Assembly (NCBI GenBank): GCA_018883065.1
Contig: VEQT01000030.1
Location: 1-32,912, forward strand
From: Flavobacterium sp.
GTDB taxonomy: Bacteria; Bacteroidota; Bacteroidia; Flavobacteriales; Flavobacteriaceae
DNA length: 32,912 nt
Reading direction: 5' to 3'
Within the stretch, counting starts at the first letter, position 1. Each line of letters opens with the position of its first letter. Position numbers and translations under genes: made by a program. The notes beneath the pieces are model-generated. The model did not search any database, was not told where the DNA came from, and saw only the letters and a list, made by a program, of their open reading frames with translations. Shown one piece after another: positions 1 to 6,153 of this stretch.

Positions 1-194
1 GCTCTAATGAAAGCATCCATGTTTTTGAAAAATTTATATTTCCCGTTCAAATCGAATATTCTTTCACCATCTTTTCTAATTGCTATAAAGTAACCAGCCG
101 TTTCATTTGAATATTTACCACCGTTCAAAAGATATTCTTTTGCTTCGTTAAACTCTTTTTTGCTTACTGTTGTCATTGTGTTAGTTTGTGTCAT
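1..194 (-). CDS. Hypothetical protein, partial (3' end beyond window)
   Basis: Leftward reading frame open from an ATG at 194 to the left edge, at least 64 codons, beginning MTQTNTMTTVSKKEF. The family is not recognised; the protein is short, charged and soluble-looking, with no membrane segment. Two in-frame ATGs (194 and 176) lie in a perfect 18-bp tandem duplication. I chose 194 because the leader just before it (AACAAACAAACAAACTAA) matches the leader of the rightward gene at 5139. A promoter-like element lies at 223-231. If the window ends are joined as a circle, the frame continues three codons and ends at TAA, giving 67 residues (inference). It would be the first gene of the leftward early unit. 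Confidence 0.7.
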   Translation of the reverse strand, partial: MTQTNTMTTVSKKEFNEAKEYLLNGGKYSNETAGYFIAIRKDGERIFDLNGKYKFFKNMDAFIR

Positions 195-206
195 TGTGTT
201 AGTTTG
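171..206. repeat. Perfect 18-bp tandem duplication at a start codon
   Basis: TGTCATTGTGTTAGTTTG occurs at 171-188 and again directly at 189-206. On the leftward strand each copy carries an in-frame ATG and part of the A/C-rich leader, so the gene has two potential starts six codons apart. It looks like a recent duplication by slippage. Confidence 0.9.
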
Positions 207-260
207 TTTGTTTGTTAATGATGTAAAGATACAAACTGTAAACATATGAAAAACATCAAT
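195..260 (-). promoter_or_regulatory. Leftward early promoter and A/C-rich leader
   Basis: Read leftward, TATCTTTAC (231 to 223) resembles the Bacteroidota -7 element TAnnTTTG, with A in place of G. It is followed by CATCA and then AACAAACAAACAAACTAA up to the ATG at 194. TGATGT (219-224) and ACATCA (253-258) form an inverted pair around the element. The whole arrangement is repeated at 5078-5138 before a rightward gene. No good -33 TTTG at standard spacing was seen, so strength and regulation are inferred. Confidence 0.5.
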
Positions 261-367
261 AATAAATAATTATTATATTTATTTTATAAAATGCTGATAA
301 TGAGTACATTTATTTTGTTTCAAAAAAATAATTCCAAATAAATTAGGATGTTAACAGCAATAATGTT

Positions 368-375
368 TACATTTG
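368..375 (+). promoter_or_regulatory. Rightward promoter -7 element (TACATTTG)
   Basis: TACATTTG is an exact match to the Bacteroidota -7 consensus TAnnTTTG. Transcription would start near 380 and run through the minigene, hairpin, tRNA-like gene and early operon. A clear -33 TTG is not visible at the usual spacing. Confidence 0.45.
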
Positions 376-398
376 CATTGCTTAAATTACCAATTAGC

Positions 399-424
399 AA
401 GAAAGGAGTTTCACTATGAAATAA
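399..424 (+). other. Shine-Dalgarno plus two-codon minigene (Met-Lys-stop)
   Basis: AAGAAAGGAG (399-408) lies seven bases before ATG AAA TAA (416-424). This is the only strong Shine-Dalgarno noticed before an ATG in the window; the genes otherwise use A-rich leaders. The frame stops after two codons. Short minigenes with a strong ribosome site are known in phage lambda (bar), where they trap peptidyl-tRNA. Whether this one is translated is inference; it could be chance or the remnant of a gene. Confidence 0.35.
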
Positions 425-443
425 TGCAAATGAGTAGGTCAAT

Positions 444-468
444 GTAGGCTTGTATAGCACAAGCCTAC
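444..468 (+). other. Perfect 10-bp hairpin upstream of the tRNA-like gene
   Basis: GTAGGCTTGT (444-453) pairs perfectly with ACAAGCCTAC (459-468) around a 5-nt loop. It ends four bases before the tRNA-like acceptor stem. No T-tract of useful length follows on either strand, so it is not a classical terminator. A role in processing the tRNA-like transcript or in attenuation is possible. Confidence 0.7.
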
Positions 469-472
469 TTAC

Positions 473-611
473 AGTCAGGTGGCGGAATTGGTTAGACGCT
501 ATTCTGTGGCAGTAGGGTGCAAGTCGTGGATGACTGGAATAAATTGACCCGCCTATGCCGTTAGAGGTAACGCACAGAAAACCATTGCAGGTTCGAATCC
601 TGTCCTGACTA
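473..611 (+). tRNA. Non-canonical tRNA-like gene with structured insertion in the anticodon region
   Basis: The outer parts are those of a tRNA. A 7-bp acceptor stem joins AGTCAGG (473-479) to CCTGACT (604-610). The D arm has GCG/CGC with GG in its loop (482-499), and the T arm is GCAGG-TTCGAAT-CCTGT (587-603). CCA is not encoded. Between the D and T arms lie 87 nt instead of the usual roughly 25 to 45. They can fold as a gapless three-way junction: 502-508 with 573-579, 509-516 with 552-558 (one bulge), and 559-563 with 568-572. If TTCTG/CAGAA is the anticodon stem, about 60 nt interrupt the anticodon loop and no anticodon can be read with confidence. The insertion is far too short for a standard group I intron. 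Whether it is a charged tRNA, an interrupted tRNA or a tRNA mimic is open. Confidence 0.6.
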
Positions 612-632
612 CAAAAAATAAAACCAAACAAA

Positions 633-770
633 ATGAGCAAAAAACGAGAAACATCTAAAGTTTATGCAGTAAGATTTCCAATGCTTCCAATTAAACGTTG
701 GAATGAGTTCAAGAAACAAATGGACATTCACGCAAAAAAACTCAAATCTGAATTACTAACAACAAAATAA
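633..770 (+). CDS. Small basic protein, possibly ribbon-helix-helix-like
   Basis: A 45-residue frame, MSKKRETSKVYAVRF onward, starts after the leader AAAACCAAACAAA and ends one base before the next gene's ATG. The layout is a basic N-terminus, a short strand-like stretch (VYAVRF) and a helix-rich remainder, which recalls small ribbon-helix-helix DNA-binding proteins, but the match is weak. Its place at the head of the early operon, directly upstream of recombination genes, fits a regulator or accessory factor. The shared leader motif supports it being a real gene. Confidence 0.6.
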   Translation: MSKKRETSKVYAVRFPMLPIKRWNEFKKQMDIHAKKLKSELLTTK

Positions 771-771
771 T

Positions 772-1542
772 ATGGAAGAAGAAACCACAGAAGTAACGAT
801 TGTAGCGCAAGACTCGCTCTCGTTGATTACTAAAGCAGAAATCGATGTACAAATTAGTACAGCAAAAGCATTTCCAAGATCGATCAAAATGTTTTTGGAC
901 AAAGCAATGAGTATCGCTACAATTAGCGAAGAAGTAGCAGCATCGTGTAATTATGCTGTCCCGCGTGGAGGAAAAGCAATCACTGGTCCCAGTATTCGAT
1001 TAGCTGAAATTGTTTGCAGTGCTTACGGTAATATTCGAAGTGGAGCGCGTGTAATTGCTAACGATGGCAAGACAATTACTGCTCAAGGTATTTGCCATGA
1101 CCTTGAAACAAATAACTGTGTTACGGTAGAAGTCAAGCGGAAAATCACGGACAAAAACGGGCGTACTTTTTCTGAAGATATGCAAGTAGTTACTGGGAAC
1201 GCTGCCTGCGCTATTGCACTACGTAACGCAGTGTTTAAGGTCATTCCAGCTGCGCTAATTAATGACATTTACGAACAGACAAAGGAAGTTGCCAAAGGTA
1301 AAGCTGAAACATTGCCTGCTCGTAGAAAGAAGGCGGTTGATTTCTTTATTCAAAATGGAGTAAATGAAAAACAGATTTGCGAAGTATTGGATGTAAAGAA
1401 AATTGACGACATCGATCTGGACAAACTTTCAATTCTTCGCGCAATGGTTTCTACCGTTAAGAATGGTGAAGGTACAGTAAAAGAAATGTTCGAAAAGGAA
1501 ATTGAAAGCCTAAAATCAAAAGTGCTAAACGATGAGCAATAA
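772..1542 (+). CDS. Putative single-strand annealing protein (phage recombinase)
   Basis: This 256-residue protein has the pattern PRGGKAITGPSIRLAEI around residues 65-80, then a segment on ITAQGICHDLETN and a conserved-looking MQVVTGNAACAIALRNA. I associate this pattern with a phage family found beside lambda-type exonucleases and thought to anneal single strands (Sak/RecT-like function). The C-terminal 60 residues form a small helical domain. The following gene is a YqaJ exonuclease overlapping by 11 bases, the classic two-component recombination arrangement in which the nuclease resects DNA and the partner anneals it. The family name is from memory; the role rests largely on context. Confidence 0.65.
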   Translation: MEEETTEVTIVAQDSLSLITKAEIDVQISTAKAFPRSIKMFLDKAMSIATISEEVAASCNYAVPRGGKAITGPSIRLAEIVCSAYGNIRSGARVIANDGKTITAQGICHDLETNNCVTVEVKRKITDKNGRTFSEDMQVVTGNAACAIALRNAVFKVIPAALINDIYEQTKEVAKGKAETLPARRKKAVDFFIQNGVNEKQICEVLDVKKIDDIDLDKLSILRAMVSTVKNGEGTVKEMFEKEIESLKSKVLNDEQ

Positions 1543-2176
1543 GATTCAACAAAAAAGCCCTGAATGGTTCGCGATTCGTCGCGGGCTGTTCACTGGCTCT
1601 GAAATAGAAAACCTATGCAAGCCTAAAGGTCTCGGCGATTCTGGCGAAACATATATCATGCAAAAAATTGCTGAAATATTAACGCCTGCTGAGTTTGATA
1701 ATAATTACGAAAACGATGCCATGCGTTGGGGTAATGAACACGAAGAAACTGCTGTTTATGTTCACGAAAAAAGATCAGATTCAATGACTGAAGAAGTCGG
1801 TTTTTTGATTCACCCAATCGCTCATTTCCTTGGGGCATCTCCAGATCGCAAGGTGTTTCGTAAAGGTTCTGAAGGTGTTTTGGAAATCAAATGCCCATAT
1901 GAAGGAAAAAATCACATCAAACACATGATGATTAATTCAGTTGAGTATTTCAAAAAAGAATTTCCAAAATACTACTGGCAAACAGTTACTGAATTTCTGT
2001 GCTCACCTGGATCCAAGTTCGTCGATTTTGTTTCCTTCGACCCTCGTATGGAAAAAAAATACAGATATCACTGCTTTACTTTCACACCTAGCGCAGATGA
2101 TTGTACATTTCTCATTGAAAGAGTTTATGCTGCTCGTAAGCGATACGATGAAATTCTTGCAAAAATTAATCGATAA
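1532..2176 (+). CDS. YqaJ-like (lambda exonuclease family) viral recombinase nuclease
   Basis: The 214-residue protein opens with SPEWFAIRRGLFTGSEI (residues 9-25), typical of the YqaJ fold. MRWGNEHEETA follows near residue 65. The PD-(D/E)XK catalytic core is then visible as D105 in GASPDR and E118-x-K120 in GVLEIKCP. The enzyme should digest double-stranded DNA ends to leave single strands for the annealing protein encoded just upstream, with which it overlaps by 11 bases. Its stop overlaps the next start. Length is normal for phage members, and it probably acts in recombination-dependent replication or repair. Confidence 0.88.
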   Translation: MSNKIQQKSPEWFAIRRGLFTGSEIENLCKPKGLGDSGETYIMQKIAEILTPAEFDNNYENDAMRWGNEHEETAVYVHEKRSDSMTEEVGFLIHPIAHFLGASPDRKVFRKGSEGVLEIKCPYEGKNHIKHMMINSVEYFKKEFPKYYWQTVTEFLCSPGSKFVDFVSFDPRMEKKYRYHCFTFTPSADDCTFLIERVYAARKRYDEILAKINR

Positions 2177-2478
2177 TGAACCACGCGCATTTTCAAAAAA
2201 TATGCATTTCAATGGGTATGAACTGCCCAGAATCTGAATGGAAATTTCACGATAAGCGTAAATGGAAATTTGATTTTGCTTTTGTTCAACACAAGGTAGC
2301 TATCGAAATTGAGGGCGGTGTTTGGTCAAATGGTAGGCATACACGTGGCTCAGGATTCGTAAAGGATATGGAGAAATACAATGCTGCTGCTGAATTAGGC
2401 TGGAGGCTTTTGCGATTTACTCCTTCTGATTTAGGTAAAAATTCAACCTACGAGCAAATAAAAAGAACGCTCGGTTGA
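2176..2478 (+). CDS. Small PD-(D/E)XK endonuclease (Vsr/DUF559-like)
   Basis: This 100-residue protein shows a compact nuclease core: KFDFAF with D33, then KVAIEIEGGVW with E44 and E46, and a basic loop GRHTRGSG around residues 53-60. The tail helix and GWRLLRFTP are typical of Vsr/DUF559-type and phage resolvase-like nucleases. Its ATG shares a base with the preceding TAA, so translation is probably coupled to the exonuclease. It may cut branched or mismatched DNA during recombination, but the substrate cannot be told from sequence. Confidence 0.75.
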   Translation: MNHAHFQKICISMGMNCPESEWKFHDKRKWKFDFAFVQHKVAIEIEGGVWSNGRHTRGSGFVKDMEKYNAAAELGWRLLRFTPSDLGKNSTYEQIKRTLG

Positions 2479-2742
2479 TAACAATATACTTCTCAAGTGG
2501 CGCGTGGAGTCGCTAAAATATCAGTTCATATTTTTGAACTCTTAAGTCTTGATGTTCATAATATTTTGGAGAGATGTCCCGATTTGAGAAGTCATTTCAT
2601 TTTTTATTAATACTATTACCAAAGTATTGTTGACATCCAATACTATGAAGAAATCACGATTTGCGCACCGTCACATTGCTGATCGACTCCCGTTGATCGG
2701 ATGTCCTTTGTGATTGGTGCGCATACTTAACTCAAGAAATTT
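2479..2742 (+). ncRNA. Structured non-coding stretch (candidate ncRNA or replication origin)
   Basis: No credible gene lies here, but the sequence is rich in stems. ACTTCTCAA (2488-2496) pairs with TTGAGAAGT (2584-2592). Inside this, AGTTCA/TGAACT forms a hairpin (2523-2540). AGTATTG/CAATACT forms another (2623-2644). A long hairpin runs from TGCGCACC (2662-2669) to GGTGCGCA (2716-2723), continuing through GTCACA/TGTGAT with a bulge, and is capped by CTGATC/GATCGG. ATGTCC occurs twice (2574-2579, 2701-2706). It sits between the nuclease and the replication protein, so an origin, a structured leader or a small RNA are all possible. Confidence 0.5.
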
Positions 2743-3459
2743 ATGTCAGAAATGGATTGGTTCCCGATGTATTGGCAACGTTTTATTTTAGGCACTAGGG
2801 ACTTCAATACTGAAGAAGTTGGGGCGTATTTTTTGCTGCTTTTGGAGCAGTGGGACAAAGGATTTTTGCCAGAAAATGACAAAGAACTGAAGAAAATTAG
2901 TGGGATTTCCATGAAAAAGTTGGAAAAAGTCATGAAAAAGTTCAAAAAAATTGATGGAAAATATTTCAATGAGGCGTTAGAAATTATTCGAATTGAGCAG
3001 AACGAAAAAGCGCTAAAGTACTCAAACAGAGGCACAATAGCTGCAAAGGCAAGATGGATTAAGCAATGCACAAGCAATGCACAAGCATCCGATAAGCATT
3101 ACCAAAACGATGCCATAAGAGAAGATAAGAATAAGATAAGAATAAGAGAAGAAGCAGAAGCATCTGATAAGCAGTTACCAGTTCAACCAATTCTTTCGAA
3201 TTTGGAGCAGTTCAAACAATCTTCAGAAACGCAGCAATCGATGTACAAATTTTGCAAATCGTTAGGGCGACCGCTGGCGATCAAAAGGATTCTCGAACTT
3301 GCCGATGCTCACAATATTGCATTTACTGAAAAATTCAGTCATGCTGCATTCCCAAGATGGTGCGAATACTTTCGATATTTCCTTGAAAAACACCGAGAAA
3401 CGAAACAGCCTGAACAAGGGTCAGGTCAAGCCTACAAACCATATAACCCAAGATCATGA
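2743..3459 (+). CDS. DUF1376-containing replication protein
   Basis: The N-terminal 90 residues (DWFPMYWQRFILGTRDFNTEEVG...) match the DUF1376 pattern: an aromatic start, a helical winged-helix-like body with a YFLLLLEQW helix, and a lysine-rich hinge. A low-complexity charged linker around residues 125-145 is encoded by AGATAAGAAT-type micro-repeats and is common in this family. The C-terminal domain (about 160-225) may contact the helicase. The gene lies four bases upstream-overlapping the DnaB gene, the usual place for an origin-binding or helicase-loading factor. The loader role is inferred from context. Confidence 0.75.
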   Translation: MSEMDWFPMYWQRFILGTRDFNTEEVGAYFLLLLEQWDKGFLPENDKELKKISGISMKKLEKVMKKFKKIDGKYFNEALEIIRIEQNEKALKYSNRGTIAAKARWIKQCTSNAQASDKHYQNDAIREDKNKIRIREEAEASDKQLPVQPILSNLEQFKQSSETQQSMYKFCKSLGRPLAIKRILELADAHNIAFTEKFSHAAFPRWCEYFRYFLEKHRETKQPEQGSGQAYKPYNPRS

Positions 3460-4841
3460 ACGAATATGTAGTGCCTCCGCACGATGACGAAATGGAAGAA
3501 TTAGTAATCGGTGCCCTGCTTATCGAGCCAGAGGCGTATGATTGCGTTTCATTCCTTCACCCAGATGTTTTCTACGATCATAGAAATAAAACGATCTACG
3601 AGGCTATACAATCGCTTAAAGCGGATTTTAAGCCAGTTGATAGAGTAACTGTGTGGAAATATCTGCACATAAAGAAAATGACAGACCACGCGGGTGGAAT
3701 CGAATGGTTCTCGCAAAGGTCATCCAGGATTGGTTCGGCAGCTAATATCGAAGAACATGCTAGAATTATCTATCAATTTTGGATCCTACGCGAATTAATT
3801 ATCACATGGGGTAAATTATCAGCAAAGGCATATAGACCAGAAACTGATGTTTTCGATTTGCTACATGAATCTGGTGAAGTTGTTTTTCGCATTCAGGACG
3901 GATTGCACGGCAACAAAAAAGCGTCAAATATGGTTTCGCTAATTAATACAGAGCGAGATAGGTATTCCGCCATACAAATAGCCAACGCGGAAGGTCGTTC
4001 AATAGGCGTTGAAACAGGTTATTCAGATCTAAACAATATGACAAAGGGTTGGCAACCTTCAGACCTTGTAATCATCGCTGCTAGACCTGCGATGGGTAAA
4101 ACATCATTGGTTTTATCTTTTGCAAGGCACGCGAAATGCCCAGTTGCTTTTTTTAGCCTTGAAATGTCCGAACTGCAATTGATTCAAAGATTAGTAGTAA
4201 TGGAAAGTGAAATTGATTCACATCGTTACAAAACAGCTACATTGGGAAATGGGGAAATTGACGAATTAGAAACTCACAGAAAATCGATGCAATCTTTGCC
4301 GATCTATATTGATGATACGCCAGCACTTTCGGTTATCGATTTAAGAGCTAAGGCAAGGAGAATGAAGCAGCAATACGGTATTGAATTAATTATTATCGAT
4401 TATCTGCAACTGATGACAACTGGAAGAAAAGAAAGAGGAAACAGAGAACAGGAAATCAGTTTCATTTCAAGAATGCTAAAGGTAATCGCAAAAGAGTTGA
4501 ACATTCCAGTTATTGCATTATCGCAGTTGAGCAGAGCATCTGAAGCGAGACCAGACAAAAAACCTTTACTATCTGACCTGCGTGAATCAGGAGCGATAGA
4601 GCAAGATGCAGATATGGTTATTTTCGTACACCGTCCTGAATATTATGGTATGGAAAATGAAGGAGATACAAACGCCCAGTTGATTGTGGCTAAACATAGA
4701 AACGGTGACACTGGCATAATTAATCTCAATTGGATTGGAGAGTTAACGAAATTCACTGACCCGAAAAAAACGTACAAGCCATCATCTGGAATTTCTCCGA
4801 ATACAGATTTTTACAAGCAAAATAATAACGACCCATTCTAA
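3456..4841 (+). CDS. dnaB: DnaB-like replicative helicase
   Basis: The 461-residue protein has the complete DnaB layout. An N-terminal helical domain (residues 1-110) resembles the primase-interaction domain. It is followed by a RecA-like motor with Walker A ARPAMGKTS (209-217), the family motif FFSLEMS (232-238), and Walker B LIIIDYLQLM (311-320). Later motifs include SQLSRASEARPDKKP and SDLRESGAIEQDAD. It should unwind the phage replication fork as a hexamer. The start overlaps the preceding replication gene by four bases. No intein or insertion is seen. Confidence 0.95.
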   Translation: MNEYVVPPHDDEMEELVIGALLIEPEAYDCVSFLHPDVFYDHRNKTIYEAIQSLKADFKPVDRVTVWKYLHIKKMTDHAGGIEWFSQRSSRIGSAANIEEHARIIYQFWILRELIITWGKLSAKAYRPETDVFDLLHESGEVVFRIQDGLHGNKKASNMVSLINTERDRYSAIQIANAEGRSIGVETGYSDLNNMTKGWQPSDLVIIAARPAMGKTSLVLSFARHAKCPVAFFSLEMSELQLIQRLVVMESEIDSHRYKTATLGNGEIDELETHRKSMQSLPIYIDDTPALSVIDLRAKARRMKQQYGIELIIIDYLQLMTTGRKERGNREQEISFISRMLKVIAKELNIPVIALSQLSRASEARPDKKPLLSDLRESGAIEQDADMVIFVHRPEYYGMENEGDTNAQLIVAKHRNGDTGIINLNWIGELTKFTDPKKTYKPSSGISPNTDFYKQNNNDPF

Positions 4842-4852
4842 CAAAACCACCT

Positions 4853-5023
4853 ATGGACAACAAACAATTTACTCGCAAAGAATTATTTGAAATTTGGATA
4901 CAAGGTAATTACACCGTTGCTGAGTTAGCAAAGAAATATGGGTACGAAATGAGTGGGCTTTCACATCAATTTACCAAGTTTTTGAAGGAGCGAGCAAAAA
5001 ATAAATGTACTGAAAATGAGTAA
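4853..5023 (+). CDS. Small helix-turn-helix-like protein
   Basis: A 56-residue frame starts at the ATG following ACAAAACCACCT, 11 bases after the helicase stop. The sequence FEIWIQGNYTVAELAKKYG has the shape of a helix-turn-helix (residues 12-30) as in transposase-type or resolvase-type DNA-binding domains, followed by a second helix and a basic tail. It may be a regulator of the next promoter, just downstream. No enzyme domain is present. Confidence 0.6.
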   Translation: MDNKQFTRKELFEIWIQGNYTVAELAKKYGYEMSGLSHQFTKFLKERAKNKCTENE

Positions 5024-5077
5024 ATTATGTAAAAAAATAGAAAAATATTGTGTTTGCGTTAGGTTTATTATAATTAA

Positions 5078-5138
5078 TTGATGTACATTTACAACATCAA
5101 AATAATTACAAACAAACAAACAAACTAAAACCAAACCA
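5078..5138 (+). promoter_or_regulatory. Early promoter with palindromic operator and A/C-rich leader
   Basis: TACATTTAC (5084-5092) resembles the Bacteroidota -7 element and is enclosed by a perfect inverted repeat, TTGATGT (5078-5084) and ACATCAA (5094-5100). The leader (5108-5138) contains ACAAACAAACAAACAAAC followed by ACTAAAACCAAACCA. The same order of elements is found on the other strand at 195-260. The palindrome over the promoter could be a repressor operator (inference). Confidence 0.5.
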
Positions 5139-5402
5139 ATGCCAACCTACTCAACCACATTAGACATCGAAGTTCAAATAATGATTGCAGAAGACATCGT
5201 ATTAACGACTGACGTCCCAGTAGAATGTTATTTATGGTCAAATGAAGAAATTGACCCTGAGAAATACGACGAGGAATTTTATTGTAAAGTCGAGAAAAGT
5301 TACGTAGAGCCTGAGTGGTTTCATGTACGATTCCGCGACATTGCTATTCAGATGGCAGAAGAACAATTCCTGCGCGATAAAGATAAATACGAACAAGACT
5401 AA
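5139..5402 (+). CDS. Hypothetical acidic phage protein
   Basis: An 87-residue acidic protein, MPTYSTTLDIEVQIM onward, with many Glu and Asp residues and no recognisable motif. It is predicted to be soluble, with an N-terminal strand-rich half and a C-terminal helix (RDIAIQMAEEQFLRDK). The ATG directly follows the conserved leader ACTAAAACCAAACCA, which recurs before the next gene, so this start is well supported. It is the first gene after the palindromic early promoter and heads a run of small genes; function is unknown. Confidence 0.65.
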   Translation: MPTYSTTLDIEVQIMIAEDIVLTTDVPVECYLWSNEEIDPEKYDEEFYCKVEKSYVEPEWFHVRFRDIAIQMAEEQFLRDKDKYEQD

Positions 5403-5404
5403 CG

Positions 5405-5419
5405 ACTAAAACCAAACCA
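5405..5419 (+). repeat. Second copy of leader motif ACTAAAACCAAACCA
   Basis: This 15-base sequence is identical to 5124-5138 and lies one base before the ATG at 5421. Shorter forms (AAAACCAAA) occur before the genes at 633 and, leftward, 32829. It probably serves as a translation leader in a system without Shine-Dalgarno pairing. Confidence 0.7.
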
Positions 5420-5420
5420 C

Positions 5421-5768
5421 ATGAAAAACAGAGAAATTAAGTTCCGCGCTTGGCACTTAGATGATGGAATGTTATATTTTGACTTTGATACATTTAAGAA
5501 AGATTATCACAACCAATACGGAAACGTCATGCAATTCACAGGACTTTATTCCACACAAGGGGCAGAGATTTATGAGGGCGATATTGTCATGATTAATCAC
5601 TGGAAAAGCACAGACTTGTTTGATTATAAAAACCCATTTGTTGTTGAATACTACGAAGGAGAAATAAACTTTAAGCAGGGTGAATATAATAACTTCAAGG
5701 GTTCACTATCTGGTAAATTAGATATTGAAATCATCGGCAACATTTACGAAAATCCTGAACTGTTATGA
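5421..5768 (+). CDS. YopX family protein
   Basis: The 115-residue protein carries the YopX signature from start to end: REIKFRAWHLDDGMLYF at the N-terminus, then MQFTGLYSTQGAEIYEGDIV (about residues 37-56) and the closing IEIIGNIYENPELL. The YopX fold is a small beta-rich domain of unknown biochemical function, very common in phages and prophages. The gene is preceded by the 15-base leader ACTAAAACCAAACCA, and its stop overlaps the next ATG (ATGA). Full length for the family. Confidence 0.88.
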   Translation: MKNREIKFRAWHLDDGMLYFDFDTFKKDYHNQYGNVMQFTGLYSTQGAEIYEGDIVMINHWKSTDLFDYKNPFVVEYYEGEINFKQGEYNNFKGSLSGKLDIEIIGNIYENPELL

Positions 5769-5944
5769 AAAAGAACCGAACATTTGAAGACCAAGCCTTG
5801 CACGATGTACGTGAGGCAGTAAAGCAACACCACGAGCGTAAAGGGCTGCAACTGTCAACATCGGTCTATCCTGTACTGACTGAACTGCAAGCACCGTACA
5901 CGATCAGAATTGTACACAAACCATCCGATCGAGTATGGCACTAG
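5765..5944 (+). CDS. Hypothetical small protein
   Basis: A 59-residue frame (MKKNRTFEDQALHDV onward) starts in an ATGA overlap with the YopX gene and ends 10 bases inside the next gene. The first half is helical and charged (REAVKQHHERKG); the second half looks strand-rich (APYTIRIVHKPSDR). No family is recognised. The tight overlaps on both sides support it as a coupled member of the early operon. Confidence 0.6.
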   Translation: MKKNRTFEDQALHDVREAVKQHHERKGLQLSTSVYPVLTELQAPYTIRIVHKPSDRVWH

Positions 5945-6153
5945 ACGAAACAGTTGGAGATTCCGTTGATACAACACTCCCAAATAAAATTGAGCAGATG
6001 CAAATGTGGTACGATAGGATCAATGAAATATTTGCCACAGAAGCAGAAAAACGTCAAGGATTATTTGGCCATAAAATAACATCGACAGATTTAATTCACG
6101 AACGTCAACAAGTTCTAAAATGGCTACGTAAAAACAAACAAACGATAAAATGA
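5935..6153 (+). CDS. Hypothetical small helical protein
   Basis: A 72-residue protein beginning MALDETVGDSVDTTLP, predicted mostly helical (KIEQMQMWYDRINEIF; LIHERQQVLKWLRKNKQ), with a basic C-terminus that could contact nucleic acid. It overlaps the gene before by 10 bases and its stop region overlaps the next ATG at 6150. No family recognised; membership in the early operon is the main clue. Confidence 0.6.
   Translation: MALDETVGDSVDTTLPNKIEQMQMWYDRINEIFATEAEKRQGLFGHKITSTDLIHERQQVLKWLRKNKQTIK

Larger units (their letters stand above)
261..472. other. Divergent control region without a normal protein gene
   Basis: This stretch separates leftward and rightward transcription. It is very AT-rich up to about 360. 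It then holds a rightward promoter-like element (368-375), a Shine-Dalgarno with a two-codon reading frame (399-424), and a perfect 10-bp hairpin (444-468). No credible protein-coding gene was found. A longer leftward frame crossing 320-640 is antisense to the tRNA-like gene and was rejected. Confidence 0.6.

Noticed and set aside
473..611. Group I intron inside the tRNA-like gene
   Set aside because: The insertion is about 60 nt, while a group I intron needs roughly 200 nt or more with P3-P8 core helices, which are not seen.
320..640. Leftward 106-codon open frame over the control region
   Set aside because: It is antisense to the tRNA-like gene and hairpin, and its amino-acid make-up looks random; RNA structure explains the sequence better.
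2645..2713. 22-codon open frame MKKSRFAHRHIADRL...
   Set aside because: It lies within the long hairpin and the sequence is better explained by pairing; a leader peptide cannot be excluded but has no support.
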